From NCBI RefSeq assembly GCF_000802425.1, contig NZ_JRUD01000002.1:248001-312000 (forward strand): 64,000 nt of DNA. Direction: 5' to 3'. This DNA comes from Pseudomonas flexibilis. Lineage in GTDB: Bacteria; Pseudomonadota; Gammaproteobacteria; Pseudomonadales; Pseudomonadaceae. Below are positions 37,533 to 47,885 of this stretch, piece by piece; within the stretch, counting starts at the first letter, position 1, and every line of letters starts with the position of its first letter. The notes under the pieces are model-generated. The model saw nothing but the letters and a program-made list of their open reading frames with translations, had not been told where the DNA came from and ran no database searches. The position numbers and the translations under genes were made by a program.

Positions 37533-40376
37533 TTATTGGCAAGCCTCGCAATCCGGGTTGTCGATGCTGCAGGCCTTGGGCACCGGCGCGGGGGCCGGGG
37601 CGGCTTGCAGGCTCTCATCGATCACCGAGCTCACGGCGTTGAGCTTGCCGGTGGTGATGGTCGACTTCTCGGTGCTGGTGGCGGCCAGGGCGCGGAGGTA
37701 GTAGGTGGTCTTCAGACCCAGGTACCAGGCCATGCGGTAGGTGACGTCCAGTTTCTTGCCCGAGGCGCCGGCGATGTACAGGTTCAGCGACTGGGCCTGG
37801 TCGATCCACTTCTGGCGGCGGCTGGCGGCTTCGACGATCCACTTGGTGTCCACTTCGAAGGCGGTGGCGTACAGCGCCTTGAGGTCGGCCGGGATGCGTT
37901 CGATCTGCTGCACGGAGCCGTCGTAGTACTTGAGGTCGTTGACCATCACCGGGTCCCACAGGCCGCGCTCCTTGAGATCGCGCACCAGGTAGGGGTTGAT
38001 GACGGTGAACTCGCCCGAGAGGTTCGATTTCACGTACAGGTTCTGGTAGGTCGGCTCGATGGACTGCGACACGCCCACGATGTTGGAGATGGTCGCGGTC
38101 GGCGCGATGGCCATGATGTTCGAGTTGCGGATGCCACTCTTCACGCGCTCGCGCAGCGGCGCCCAGTCCAGGCTCTCGGTGCGGTCGACCTGGATGTACT
38201 GCTCGCCACGGGCGTCGATCAGGCGCTGCAGGGAATCCAGCGGCAGCACGCCCTGGCTCCACAGCGAACCCTCGAAGGTCTGGTAGGCGCCGCGCTCGTC
38301 GGCCAGGTCGCAGGAGGCCTGGATGGCGTAGTAGCTGATCGCTTCCATGGAGCGGTCGGCGAACTGCACGGCGGCGTCGGAACCGTAGGCGATGTGCTGC
38401 AGGTACAGGGCGTCCTGGAAGCCCATCAGGCCCAGGCCCACCGGGCGGTGCTTGAGGTTGGCGTTACGCGCCTGCGGCACGCTGTAGTAGTTGATGTCGA
38501 TGACGTTATCGAGCATGCGCACGGCGGTGCGCACGGTGCGCTCCAGCTTGGCGAGGTCGAGCGCGCCATCGACGATGTGGTTCACCAGGTTCACCGAGCC
38601 CAGGTTGCACACGGCGATCTCGTCGGCGTTGGTGTTCAGGGTGATCTCGGTGCACAGGTTGGAGCTGTGCACCACGCCCACGTGCTGCTGCGGGCTGCGC
38701 AGGTTGCACGGGTCCTTGAAGGTGATCCACGGGTGGCCGGTCTCGAACAGCATCGAGAGCATCTTGCGCCACAGGTCCTTGGCCTGGACGACCTTGTGCA
38801 GCTTGAGCTTGCCGTAGCCGGCCAGGGCTTCGTAGTACTCGTAGCGCTCTTCGAAGGCCTTGCCGGTCAGGTCGTGCAGGTCGGGCACGTCGGAGGGCGA
38901 GAACAGCGTCCAGGGGCCGTCCTGGAACACGCGCTTCATGAACAGGTCGGGCACCCAGTTGGCGGTGTTCATGTCGTGGGTGCGGCGGCGGTCGTCGCCG
39001 GTGTTCTTGCGCAGTTCGAGGAATTCCTCGATGTCCAGGTGCCAGGTTTCCAGGTAGGCGCACACCGCGCCCTTGCGCTTGCCGCCCTGGTTGACCGCCA
39101 CGGCGGTGTCGTTGACCACCTTGAGGAACGGCACGACGCCCTGGGACTTGCCGTTGGTGCCCTTGATGTAGGCGCCCAGCGCGCGCACCGGGGTCCAGTC
39201 GTTGCCCAGGCCGCCGGCGAACTTGGAGAGCAGGGCGTTATCGCGGATGGCGCTGTAGATGCCGCCCAGGTCGTCCGGCACGGTGGTCAGGTAGCAGGAG
39301 GACAGCTGCGGGCGCAGGGTGCCGGCGTTGAACAGGGTCGGCGTGGAGGCCATGTAGTCGAACGACGACAGCAGGTTGTAGAACTCGATGGCGCGCTCGT
39401 TCTTCTGCGGCTCTTCCACGGCCAGGCCCATGGCCACGCGCATGAAGAACACCTGCGGCAGCTCGAAGCGCACGCCGCCCTTGTGGATGAAGTAGCGGTC
39501 GTAGAGGGTCTGCAGGCCCAGGTAGGCGAACTGCTGGTCGCGCTCGTGATCCAGCGCGGCGCCCAGCTTGGCCAGGTCGAAGGTCTTCAGCTGCGGGTCG
39601 AGCAGCTCGAACTCCACGCCCTTTTCCACGTAGGCGGCCAGCGCCTTGGCGTACAGGTCGGCCATTTCGTGGTGGGTGGCGCTGTCGGCCACGCCGAGGA
39701 AGGAGAGGGCTTCGGCGCGCAGGCTGTCGAGCAGCAGGCGGGCGGTCACCTGGCTGTAGTTGGGCTCGCGTTCCACCAGGGTGCGCGCGGTCATCACCAG
39801 CGCGGTGTTGACGTCCTTGAGGGACACGCCGTCGTAGAGGTTCTTCAGGGTCTCGCGCTCGATCAGTGCGCCGTCCACCTCGGCCAGGCCTTCGCAGGCT
39901 TCGCGGATCAGCGTCTGCAGGCGGCCCAGGTCCAGCGGGCGCTGGCTGCCGTCGTCCAGGGTGACGCGGATGCTCGGGTGCGGCTGGGCCACGTTGTGGG
40001 CCTCGGCGGCGCGCTTGCGTTCCTGGGAACGGGCTTCGCGGTACAGCACGTAGTCGCGGGCGACCTTCTGCTCGCCGGCGCGCATCAGCGCCAGTTCCAC
40101 CTGGTCCTGGATGTCTTCGATATGGATGGTGCCGCCCGACGGCATGCGGCGGGTGAAGGTGGCGGTCACCTGCGCGGTGAGGTGGGCCACGGTGTCGTGG
40201 ATACGGCTCGACGCCGCTGCCTGACCGCCTTCCACGGCCAGGAAGGCCTTGGTGATGGCCACGCTGATCTTGTCGTCGGTGTAGGGCACCACGGTGCCGT
40301 TACGCTTGATGACCTTCAGGCTGCCGGGCGCGGTGGCGCTCAGTTCCGGGCTGATGGCGGTATTGTCGGTTTGCAT
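37533..40376 (-). CDS. nrdA: Ribonucleotide reductase class Ia, large subunit
   Basis: 947 residues from the ATG at 40376 (MQTDNTAIS); an alternative start at 40388 adds four residues. An ATP-cone (VIKRNGTVVPYTDDKI) is followed by the catalytic barrel with the active-site cysteine region SNLCTEITLNT, NLGSVNL and PTATISNIVGVS, and the C-terminal redox pair CEACQ (last residues ...DNPDCEACQ). It reduces ribonucleoside diphosphates. NrdR and DnaA sites lie upstream. Confidence 0.97.
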   Translation of the reverse strand: MQTDNTAISPELSATAPGSLKVIKRNGTVVPYTDDKISVAITKAFLAVEGGQAAASSRIHDTVAHLTAQVTATFTRRMPSGGTIHIEDIQDQVELALMRAGEQKVARDYVLYREARSQERKRAAEAHNVAQPHPSIRVTLDDGSQRPLDLGRLQTLIREACEGLAEVDGALIERETLKNLYDGVSLKDVNTALVMTARTLVEREPNYSQVTARLLLDSLRAEALSFLGVADSATHHEMADLYAKALAAYVEKGVEFELLDPQLKTFDLAKLGAALDHERDQQFAYLGLQTLYDRYFIHKGGVRFELPQVFFMRVAMGLAVEEPQKNERAIEFYNLLSSFDYMASTPTLFNAGTLRPQLSSCYLTTVPDDLGGIYSAIRDNALLSKFAGGLGNDWTPVRALGAYIKGTNGKSQGVVPFLKVVNDTAVAVNQGGKRKGAVCAYLETWHLDIEEFLELRKNTGDDRRRTHDMNTANWVPDLFMKRVFQDGPWTLFSPSDVPDLHDLTGKAFEERYEYYEALAGYGKLKLHKVVQAKDLWRKMLSMLFETGHPWITFKDPCNLRSPQQHVGVVHSSNLCTEITLNTNADEIAVCNLGSVNLVNHIVDGALDLAKLERTVRTAVRMLDNVIDINYYSVPQARNANLKHRPVGLGLMGFQDALYLQHIAYGSDAAVQFADRSMEAISYYAIQASCDLADERGAYQTFEGSLWSQGVLPLDSLQRLIDARGEQYIQVDRTESLDWAPLRERVKSGIRNSNIMAIAPTATISNIVGVSQSIEPTYQNLYVKSNLSGEFTVINPYLVRDLKERGLWDPVMVNDLKYYDGSVQQIERIPADLKALYATAFEVDTKWIVEAASRRQKWIDQAQSLNLYIAGASGKKLDVTYRMAWYLGLKTTYYLRALAATSTEKSTITTGKLNAVSSVIDESLQAAPAPAPVPKACSIDNPDCEACQ

Positions 40377-40695
40377 GGGCTGCTCCACGTTTCCAATGCT
40401 TCTTCCGCGTAACGGCTATGGCCGCTCGCCGGGCAAAAAAACGCCATGCCGGGGAAAAATCGCCGGCAAATTGGCGTGACAAGGGGATGGGGTGGCATAC
40501 GGCGTAAACGCCTCCCTGGCTCCCGGATTGATCGAGGCACGCGCCTCGCTCGCAACACCTGGTGACTGACCTCAGTTCGTGCCCGCAGGGGCGTCGTCTG
40601 TCGACAGCGGCGATTCCTCGCCCGTGGCGTTGCCCGTCCGGCCTGTTCGGCCCTTGACGGGTTGGATTCCTTTCGTTCTCTCGGGTTCCGCCGAA

Positions 40696-40711
40696 ACACA
40701 ACATGTAGTGT
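40696..40711. promoter_or_regulatory. NrdR-box-like site upstream of nrdA
   Basis: ACACAACATGTAGTGT is close to the pseudomonad NrdR consensus (ACACwATATsTAGTGT). It lies 320 bp before the nrdA start. A second, degenerate version, CCCCTATATGTAGTGG, is at 40873-40888. NrdR is the expected repressor of ribonucleotide reductase. Confidence 0.65.
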
Positions 40712-40779
40712 GTTCTGCTTGATGCGGCGCAAGATAATGGCAGCCGACGGGAAAGACAAGCCACCCCGCCGAGCCCTTC

Positions 40780-40788
40780 TGTGGATAA
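40780..40788 (-). promoter_or_regulatory. Perfect DnaA box in the nrdA upstream region
   Basis: TTATCCACA on the minus strand. DnaA control of nrdAB is known in E. coli; the site here is inferred to serve the same end. Confidence 0.55.
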
Positions 40789-41041
40789 GCCTGTGGGTTT
40801 CCTTTGCACACCCCGCTGCAATGGGCATGGCGGCTCGCTCAGCGCTTTTCATCGTTTTGTGAGGGATTTCTCCCCCTATATGTAGTGGCGGGGAAACCCG
40901 GGGGAGCCGCGTCAGCCTCAGTGCTTTTCAAGGTGCGCCCTGATCGCGGCCGAAGCCGCTCACTGGCAAGCCAGGGCCGTGTCGGCCCGGCGCGGCAAAC
41001 CCGATACAATGCCGGCCATTCGCAAGCCAAGGAGAGATGTC

Positions 41042-41749
41042 ATGCCGGACCGCTGTCACATCCTCATCGTCGAGGATGACGCCCGCCTGGCGGAGTTGAC
41101 CCGCGACTACCTCGAATCCCAGGGGCTGGCGGTGAGCGTGCAGGCCGATGGCCGGCGGGCGGTCAACCAGATCCTCGCCGAGCGTCCCGCGCTGGTGGTG
41201 CTGGACCTGATGCTGCCGGGCGAGGACGGCTTTTCCATCTGCCGGCGGGTGCGCGAACAGGGCTACGACGGCCCGATCCTGATGCTCACCGCGCGTACCG
41301 ACGACCTCGATCAGGTGCAGGGCCTGGAGATGGGCGCCGACGACTATGTGTGCAAGCCGGTGCGTCCGGTGGTGCTGCTGGCACGCATCCGCGCCCTGCT
41401 GCGCCGGCACGAGGCGCCCGCCGAGGCGGTGCAGCGCCTGAGCTTTGGCTCGCTGCAGCTGGACCACGCGCGCCTCGAAGCCACCCTGGGCGGCGAACGC
41501 GTCGACCTGACCGGCGCCGAGTTCGACCTGCTCTGGCTGCTGGCGCTCAACGCCGGACGCACGCTGTCGCGCGAGGAGATCTTCACCCAGCTGCGCGGCA
41601 TCGAATACGACGGCCAGGACCGCTCCATCGACGTGCGCATCTCCCGCATCCGCCCCAAGCTCGGCGACGACCCGGTCACCCCGCGCCTGATCAAGACCAT
41701 CCGCGGAAAGGGCTACCTGTTCGTGCGCGAGGTGGCGGAGGAGCTTTGA
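41042..41749 (+). CDS. rstA: OmpR-family response regulator, RstA-like
   Basis: 235 residues from the ATG at 41042, preceded by AAGGAGAG; an upstream frame is rejected. Receiver with the acidic cluster VEDD (10-13) and phosphoacceptor D55 in VLDLMLPGEDG, then a winged-helix DNA-binding domain (LTGAEFDLLWLLALNAGRTL). It pairs with the sensor kinase downstream. The RstA assignment is by arrangement and overall likeness. Confidence 0.82.
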   Translation: MPDRCHILIVEDDARLAELTRDYLESQGLAVSVQADGRRAVNQILAERPALVVLDLMLPGEDGFSICRRVREQGYDGPILMLTARTDDLDQVQGLEMGADDYVCKPVRPVVLLARIRALLRRHEAPAEAVQRLSFGSLQLDHARLEATLGGERVDLTGAEFDLLWLLALNAGRTLSREEIFTQLRGIEYDGQDRSIDVRISRIRPKLGDDPVTPRLIKTIRGKGYLFVREVAEEL

Positions 41750-41783
41750 TTCGGCGGCCGGCCGCCGCCGCAGCGGTGTGGCA

Positions 41784-41813
41784 GTGGACAAGAAAAGCGT
41801 TGTTCACCCTACG
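41784..41813. repeat. GTAGGGTGG hairpin element, copy between rstA and rstB
   Basis: GTGGACAA ... TTGTTCAC followed by CCTACG, i.e. the family in reverse orientation, with one wobble pair. Confidence 0.6.
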
Positions 41814-41872
41814 ATCCCCCTTGCGGGGCAGGCCGGTTAGACTCCTGCCCATTCTGGTCAGGAACGCGCCCT

Positions 41873-43468
41873 GTGAATTCCATCTTCCTGCGTATCTACG
41901 CCGGCATGCTGGCCGCCCTGGTGCTGGTGGCACTGCTGGCGGTGGGCAGTCTTCAGCTGGTCAACGCGCTGCGCCACGACCACTACCGCGAGCGCCTGGC
42001 CCAGGGCTCGTTCCGGCTGATGGCCGACAACCTGGCCGGCATGGACGCGGTGGAGCGCACCCGCGCCATGGCGCTATGGGGGCGACTGTTGGGCACGCCG
42101 CTGCATCTGGAGAGCCTGGCCGACGTGCAGCTGGATAGCCGTGGCCGCACGCGCCTGCTGCGCGGTCAGGTGCTGGTCGAGCGGCTGAATCCTTCGCTGA
42201 TCTACAGCCTGGTCAGCGAGAAGGAGCGTCTGGTGCTCACCGCGACCGTGGAGCAGGTCAGCGAGCAGCTGGCGCGCGCCACGCTGTTCCTGATCAGCGA
42301 CGAGCTGCGCCGCTACCCGGCCCCCGAGCAGCGCCAGCGCCTGGCCGAGCTGGCGGAGGCCAAGGGCTTCGGCTACCCCGTGCACCTGCGCGCCATGGAC
42401 CAGATGGAGCTGGACGCCGACCAGCGCCGGCGCCTGGTCGAGGGCGATACGGTGATGGCGCTGGCCAGGGGCGGCGACTCGATCCGCGTGATGGTCGGCC
42501 AGGTCGATACGCCGTGGATTCTGGAGATCGGCCCGCTGTACCCGCTCAATCCCTACCCGCCGCAACTGCTGGTGCTGTTCACCGTGCTCGGGCTGAGCCT
42601 GATCGGCCTGACCCTGTACGCCCTGGTGCGCCGCCTGGAATACCGCCTGCGCGGCCTGGAGGCGGCGGCCACGCGGATCGCCGCCGGCAAGCTGGAGGCG
42701 CGGGTGCCGGAAGGCGAGGGCGACTCGGTGGGGCGGCTGGCCGCGGCCTTCAATGCCATGGCCGAGCACGTGCAGCGGCTGATCAGCGTGCAGCGCGAGA
42801 TGGTGCGCGCCGTCTCCCACGAGCTGCGCACGCCGGTGGCGCGTCTGCGCTTCGGCCTGGAGATGGTCGAGGACAGCGAGGACGCGGCGCAGCGGCGCAA
42901 GTACCTGGCCGGCATGGACCACGACATCCAGGAGCTGGACCGTCTGGTCGACGAGATGCTGGTCTACGCCCGTCTGGAGCAGGGCTCGCCGCAGCTGGAT
43001 TTCCAGGACGTCGATCTGCCGGCGCTGCTGGAGCGGGTGATGGACGAGGCGTCGCCGCTGCGCGTCGAGGTGCGTCTGGAGCGCGGCGTCTGGCGCCCGG
43101 CGCCCGATGGCGGGCTGATTGAAGCGGAGCCGCGTTATCTGCAACGGGCGGTGCTCAACCTGGTCAGCAACGCCCTGCGCCATGCCGAGCGACGGGTGCG
43201 GGTGAACTACAGCATTGCCGGCGACGTCTGCCGGGTGGATGTCGAGGATGACGGCCCCGGCGTGCCCCGCGAGGCCTGGGAGCGCATCTTCACGCCCTTC
43301 CTGCGCCTGGATGACAGTCGCGCCCGTTCCCTGGGCGGCCACGGTCTGGGGTTGTCCATCGTGCGGCGCATCATCCACTGGCATGGCGGGCGCGCCTCGG
43401 TGGGCCGCAGCACGCTGGGCGGCGCCCGTTTCACGTTGACCTGGCCGCGCCGCCAGGCGCGAGCCTGA
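41873..43468 (+). CDS. rstB: Sensor histidine kinase, RstB-like
   Basis: 531 residues from a GTG start. Transmembrane helices at about 5-30 and 230-252 frame a periplasmic sensor, followed by HAMP, the H-box VSHELRT with H316, and the ATPase boxes NLVSNALRHA, DDGPGVP and GHGLGLSIV. It autophosphorylates and passes phosphate to the response regulator upstream. The signal is unknown; RstB is linked to Mg/acid/iron responses in E. coli. Confidence 0.84.
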   Translation: MNSIFLRIYAGMLAALVLVALLAVGSLQLVNALRHDHYRERLAQGSFRLMADNLAGMDAVERTRAMALWGRLLGTPLHLESLADVQLDSRGRTRLLRGQVLVERLNPSLIYSLVSEKERLVLTATVEQVSEQLARATLFLISDELRRYPAPEQRQRLAELAEAKGFGYPVHLRAMDQMELDADQRRRLVEGDTVMALARGGDSIRVMVGQVDTPWILEIGPLYPLNPYPPQLLVLFTVLGLSLIGLTLYALVRRLEYRLRGLEAAATRIAAGKLEARVPEGEGDSVGRLAAAFNAMAEHVQRLISVQREMVRAVSHELRTPVARLRFGLEMVEDSEDAAQRRKYLAGMDHDIQELDRLVDEMLVYARLEQGSPQLDFQDVDLPALLERVMDEASPLRVEVRLERGVWRPAPDGGLIEAEPRYLQRAVLNLVSNALRHAERRVRVNYSIAGDVCRVDVEDDGPGVPREAWERIFTPFLRLDDSRARSLGGHGLGLSIVRRIIHWHGGRASVGRSTLGGARFTLTWPRRQARA

Positions 43469-43629
43469 GCGCAGGCAGGAGATGACGCACCGCGGCGGGG
43501 CTGGTGTTACAAAAAAATGACGTCAATGCACCCGATTCGCTCAGGTGACGGCCAAGGGTGCCGATAACCCCGAAAGGCCTGGTGGAGTTCGGCCAGGAAA
43601 AAAGTGGTCCTGTTAGGGAGTTGTTGGCC

Positions 43630-45768
43630 ATGTCCCCTTCGCGTCTGTCCATTGCCTGGAAAATCACCCTGCTGGCGGGGTTGTGCCTGGTGCTGATCGT
43701 TGCCGTGCTGATCGGCGCCTCGCTGCAGCAGACCCAGCGCAGTAGCGTGCTGGTCAAGGAGGCCGGCAGCGCCATGCTGCAGGAGGCGGCCGGCGAGCGC
43801 ATCAGCGCCTATGGCCAGACCCAGGCACTGCGCATCCAGCGTCTGTTCATGGACACCTATCAGTACGGCAGCGGCATCCTCGGCCAGGTGCAGCTGATGC
43901 GCGAACAGTCCATTGCCCGCATGGACAGCGCGTTCGATTTGCGTGAAGACCTCGTTCGCCTGGCCGGTAACGCGCTGCAGAACAACGCGGACCTGTTCGG
44001 CCTCTACCTGGTCTTCGAGCCCGATGCGCTGGACGAGAAGGACGCGCTGTTCGCCGAGCGCGCCGAGTTCGGCGCCAACGAGACGGGGCGTTTCAGCATC
44101 TACTGGTCCCGCGACGGCGAGACGCTGGAGCACGAGACCATCAGCGAAGCGCTGATCAATGACGCCACGCCCGGCAAGAACGGCCTGCCCTACAACAGCT
44201 GGTACCGCTGTCCGCACGAGCGCCAGCGGGTGTGCGTGATCGATCCCTACCTGGACGCGGTGGACGGCAAGAACATCCTCATGACCTCGATTGCCTTCCC
44301 GCTGCTGCGCGACGGCAAGGTGGTCGGGGTGTTCGGCGTGGACATCAGCCTGAACCGCCTGCAGACGCTGGCCAGCTCCGCCAACCAGACGCTGTATGGC
44401 GGCCAGGGCCACATGGGCGTGATCAGTACCGCAGGCCTGCTGGCCGGCTACAGCGGCAACGCCGGGCTGCTCGGCGAGGGCTTCGCGACCGCCTATCCGG
44501 GCCATGATGACCTGCTGCAGCGCATCGCCCAGGGCCGGCCGCGGGTCAGCCAGTACGGCGAGATGCTGGAGGTCATGCACCCCTTCGCGCCCATCCCCGA
44601 CAGCCCGTCGTGGTCGGTGCTGCTGGAGATTCCCCAGCGCATCGTGCAGGCCCCGGTGCTCGACCTGGAGCGTCAATTGGACCAGCGCCGGCTGAGCGAC
44701 AGCCTGGTGTCGCTGATGCTCGGCCTGCTGGCCACCGGCGTCGGCCTGCTGCTGATCTGGCTGACCGCGCGCAGCGTGACCCGGCCGATCCTCGCCGTGG
44801 CGGACATGTTCAAGGACATCGCCAGCGGCGAGGGCGATCTGACCCGCCGCCTGGACTACGCGCGGCAGGACGAGCTGGGCACGCTGGTCGGCTGGTTCAA
44901 CCGCTTCCTCGACAAGCTGCAGCCGATCATCGCCGAGGTGAAGCAGGCGGCGCAGGCGACCCGCGCCACCGCCGACCAGTCGCTGGCGCTGGCGTCGCAG
45001 ACCAACGAGGGCATGCAGCGCCAGTTCCGCGAAGTGGACATGCTGGCCACCGCCGCCCAGGAAATGAGCGCCACCGCCCAGGACGTGGCCAGCAACGCCG
45101 CCAAGGCCGCCGAGGCCACCCGCGGCGCGGAGGAGGCCTCGCGCATGGGCCGCGAGGTGATTGCCCGCACCACCCGCGATTTCGAGACGCTGATGCGCGA
45201 TCTGGATGGCGCCATGCAGCACATGAGCGGGCTGACCGCCAACAGCGAACAGATCGGCAGCGTGCTGGAGGTGATTCGCGGCATTGCCGAACAGACCAAC
45301 CTGCTGGCGCTCAACGCTGCCATCGAGGCGGCCCGCGCTGGCGAGGCCGGACGCGGCTTCGCGGTGGTGGCCGACGAGGTGCGCGGCCTGGCCCAGCGCA
45401 CCCAGGAGTCGGTGGGCGAGATCCAGTCGGTGATCGAGACCCTGCAGACCGATACCCGCGGCCTGGCCGGTTCGATGAAGGACAGCTTCGAACAGGCCCA
45501 GGAGAACGTCGGCCAGGTGGCCGAGGCGGTCACGGCGCTCGGTCGCATTGGCGAGGCGGTCGGCGTGATCCACGATATGACCCTGCAGATCGCCAGCGCC
45601 GCCGAGGAACAGAGTGCAGTGGCCGATGAGATCAGTCGCAACGTCGCCGGCGTACGCGGCGTGACCGAAACCCTCACCGGCCAGGCCGAGGAGTCGGCAC
45701 GTATCAGCCAGACCCTCAACGGCCTGGCCAACCAGCAACAGGCGCTGATGGACCAGTTCAAGGCGTAG
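43630..45768 (+). CDS. Methyl-accepting chemotaxis protein with a Cache-type sensor
   Basis: 712 residues from the ATG at 43630. TM1 ([18 protein letters not shown]) and TM2 near 375 frame a large periplasmic ligand domain of the dCache type ([18 protein letters not shown] and [12 protein letters not shown] are typical). Then HAMP and the signalling domain with [19 protein letters not shown]. In pseudomonads such receptors sense amino acids (PctA family) or organic acids; which applies cannot be read. Confidence 0.9.
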   Translation: MSPSRLSIAWKITLLAGLCLVLIVAVLIGASLQQTQRSSVLVKEAGSAMLQEAAGERISAYGQTQALRIQRLFMDTYQYGSGILGQVQLMREQSIARMDSAFDLREDLVRLAGNALQNNADLFGLYLVFEPDALDEKDALFAERAEFGANETGRFSIYWSRDGETLEHETISEALINDATPGKNGLPYNSWYRCPHERQRVCVIDPYLDAVDGKNILMTSIAFPLLRDGKVVGVFGVDISLNRLQTLASSANQTLYGGQGHMGVISTAGLLAGYSGNAGLLGEGFATAYPGHDDLLQRIAQGRPRVSQYGEMLEVMHPFAPIPDSPSWSVLLEIPQRIVQAPVLDLERQLDQRRLSDSLVSLMLGLLATGVGLLLIWLTARSVTRPILAVADMFKDIASGEGDLTRRLDYARQDELGTLVGWFNRFLDKLQPIIAEVKQAAQATRATADQSLALASQTNEGMQRQFREVDMLATAAQEMSATAQDVASNAAKAAEATRGAEEASRMGREVIARTTRDFETLMRDLDGAMQHMSGLTANSEQIGSVLEVIRGIAEQTNLLALNAAIEAARAGEAGRGFAVVADEVRGLAQRTQESVGEIQSVIETLQTDTRGLAGSMKDSFEQAQENVGQVAEAVTALGRIGEAVGVIHDMTLQIASAAEEQSAVADEISRNVAGVRGVTETLTGQAEESARISQTLNGLANQQQALMDQFKA

Positions 45769-45859
45769 GCAGGTGACGCCGCGCTGCGACGGCGGCCAGG
45801 ACCGCCGTCGGGCACCGCCGCGGTGTACCGGGGCGGCCGGGTTTGTGGGAGTGGCTCCC

Positions 45860-47326
45860 CTACAACGCCGCCAGCGTGTGGTACTCGTCCTGCGCCAGCT
45901 GGTCGGTCATGCCGCTGACGAAATCCTGTAGCAGCCGGCAGCGGTGGTAGAACTCCCACAGCGGCTCGCCGGCGCTTTCCTCCACCGCCGCCAGGTAGGC
46001 ACGCAGTAGCTGGCTGGGCAGGCGGCGCGTGAGCATCTGCAAAAGCGGCGAACCGCATGGCCGGCCGGCGGCCAGCGCGCGAAACTCCTCGGCCCGCGCC
46101 CGCAGCAGTGGCGCGTAGAAATCCAGCAGTCCCTGCAGGATGCGATAACCCTGCAGATGCAGGGTCTCCACTTCCCGGTGGCAGAACACCTTGTCGGCGG
46201 CCACGCTCTTGAAGGTCTGCACGATGGCCGCCTCGGCACTGCCGTCCTCCAGCAGGGCGCGGTCCAGCGTGCCGGCATGCACGGCCTCGATCTGCGCGAT
46301 GAACTGCGCGGCGGCGTGCTTCACCAGTGGGTGGATCATGTTCACCCGCAGCCAGATGAAGAACTCGTCGGTCGGGTTGACCGGCTCCTGGCCGGCGCGC
46401 TTGAGCGCGTAGTCCAGGCGCTGGCGGAAGGATTGCCCGCCATCCAGGGGCGACTCCGGGTCGGCCAGTTCCCGGTAGCGGGCCAGCAGCGCGGTTGCCA
46501 GCTGGTCGAGATCGAAGAAGCCCTTTTCCACCGAGTCCTCGATGTCCGCCAGGCAGTAGGCGATATCGTCGGCCGCTTCCATGATGTACACGGCCGGGTG
46601 ACGTGTTCCCGGTGCGCGTCCCAGCGCCGCCCACAGGTCCTGGATGAAGGCCTGTTCGGACACATAGAAGCCGGGCTTCTTGTGCAGGTAGGCGCCAGGC
46701 GTGCCCCTGGGCGGACGGGGCGTGTCCGCACAGCGCACGTACTTGAGGATGGCGGCGGTCTGGCTGTAGGTGAGGTTCAGGCGCAGCAGGCGGAACACCA
46801 GGCGGATGCCCTGGGCGTTGCCCTCGAAGGTCTTCAGGTCGTGCAGCAGCCGGGCCACCCGCTCCTCTTGCGCAGCGGTGCCGGGCAGGGCAGCGTCCAG
46901 CAGGGTATCCAGGTTGCGCTCGAACCATTCGCCGATGGCGAACTCGCCGAAATGCCCGAACGGCGGATTGCCGATGTCATGCAGCAGGCAGGCCATCTCC
47001 ACCAGGCTTTCCAGCACGGATTCCAGCCCGTCCAGCCCGTAGTCCGCCGCGCGCGAACCCAGCTGCTTGTACAGGGTGCGCACGATGAAACGACCGGTCT
47101 GCTGCACCTCCAGCGAATGAGTCAGGCGGCTGCGCACGGCGGCGTTGCGTTCCAGCGGGAACACCTGGGTCTTCTGCTGCAGGCGGCGCACCGCCGCGCT
47201 GTGCACAATGCGCCCCCGATCGCTTTCCAGCTGGTCGATCAGGTAGGCCAGGTCGTCGCTCGCTGCCCGGCGTTCGTAGGGGCGTTGGGCGGACAGCGTC
47301 TGGCGGAAGTCGGGCGCAGCGGGCAT
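45860..47326 (-). CDS. dgt: dGTPase (HD-domain triphosphohydrolase)
   Basis: 488 residues. HD-domain residues are visible in RSRLTHSLEVQQ and ACLLHDIGNPPFGHFGE, with EAADDIAYCLADIED and the long C-terminal helical part. It cleaves dGTP to deoxyguanosine and triphosphate and so affects dNTP pools. Start chosen at 47326 because GGAG lies six bases before it; an alternative ATG at 47332 and a further upstream one at 47344 exist. Confidence 0.9.
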   Translation of the reverse strand: MPAAPDFRQTLSAQRPYERRAASDDLAYLIDQLESDRGRIVHSAAVRRLQQKTQVFPLERNAAVRSRLTHSLEVQQTGRFIVRTLYKQLGSRAADYGLDGLESVLESLVEMACLLHDIGNPPFGHFGEFAIGEWFERNLDTLLDAALPGTAAQEERVARLLHDLKTFEGNAQGIRLVFRLLRLNLTYSQTAAILKYVRCADTPRPPRGTPGAYLHKKPGFYVSEQAFIQDLWAALGRAPGTRHPAVYIMEAADDIAYCLADIEDSVEKGFFDLDQLATALLARYRELADPESPLDGGQSFRQRLDYALKRAGQEPVNPTDEFFIWLRVNMIHPLVKHAAAQFIAQIEAVHAGTLDRALLEDGSAEAAIVQTFKSVAADKVFCHREVETLHLQGYRILQGLLDFYAPLLRARAEEFRALAAGRPCGSPLLQMLTRRLPSQLLRAYLAAVEESAGEPLWEFYHRCRLLQDFVSGMTDQLAQDEYHTLAAL

Positions 47327-47418
47327 GGGCATCTCCGAAGGCAAGGCGGACGAACCGGTTGGTGGAGCGACGCCGGGACTCTACCATGCGCCCCTGACTG
47401 TTTTGAGCGGGACACTCA

Positions 47419-47850
47419 ATGAACACTGCTACCCCTGTTTTCGGCGTCGGTGACGCGTCCTACCAGGCCGCCGGCGGCCAGGCCGGCCTGCGGCGCCTGG
47501 TCGAGGATTTCTATCGGGCGATGGACACGCTGCCCGAAGCCGCCTGCGTGCGGCAGCTGTACCCCGAGTCGCTGGAGCTGGCCAAGGACAAGCTGGCGAC
47601 CTTCCTGAGCGGTTGGCTGGGCGGGCCGAGGGAATATGCGGCGCGCTTCGGGCCGATCAGCATCCCGGCGTTCCACACGCGCTGGCGGGTCGGTGAAGAG
47701 GAGCGGGAAGCCTGGCTGGCCTGCATGGCCTGGGCCATTGCGCGGCAGGATTATGCGCCGGCTTTCGCAGAGTACCTGCTGACCCAGTTGCGGGTACCGG
47801 CCGAGCGGGTGCACCAGGCCAGTCTGGCGGCTCGCGGCGAGCAGCCCTGA
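47419..47850 (+). CDS. Group II truncated haemoglobin
   Basis: 143 residues. Truncated globin features: YQAAGGQAGLRRLVEDFYRA, the LYPESLELAKDKLATFLSGW helix region, and the distal/proximal histidine area IPAFHTRW. It binds O2 or NO in the cytoplasm and may take part in detoxification. A strong terminator follows. It is divergent from dgt. Confidence 0.85.
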   Translation: MNTATPVFGVGDASYQAAGGQAGLRRLVEDFYRAMDTLPEAACVRQLYPESLELAKDKLATFLSGWLGGPREYAARFGPISIPAFHTRWRVGEEEREAWLACMAWAIARQDYAPAFAEYLLTQLRVPAERVHQASLAARGEQP

Positions 47851-47857
47851 ACCAAAA

Positions 47858-47880
47858 AGGGCCGACGATTTGTCGGCCCT
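47858..47880. terminator. Two-way terminator between globin and usp genes
   Basis: Stem AGGGCCGAC / GTCGGCCCT with loop GATTT, flanked by AAAA and CTCG. It can serve both convergent genes. Confidence 0.78.
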
Positions 47881-47885
47881 CTCGA

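Larger units (their letters stand above)
40377..41041. other. 665-bp nrdA / rstA divergent upstream region
   Basis: No gene is supported; several open frames here are shadows. It carries the NrdR-like boxes at 40696-40711 and 40873-40888 and the DnaA box at 40780-40788. The length is notable for a leader. Confidence 0.6.
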
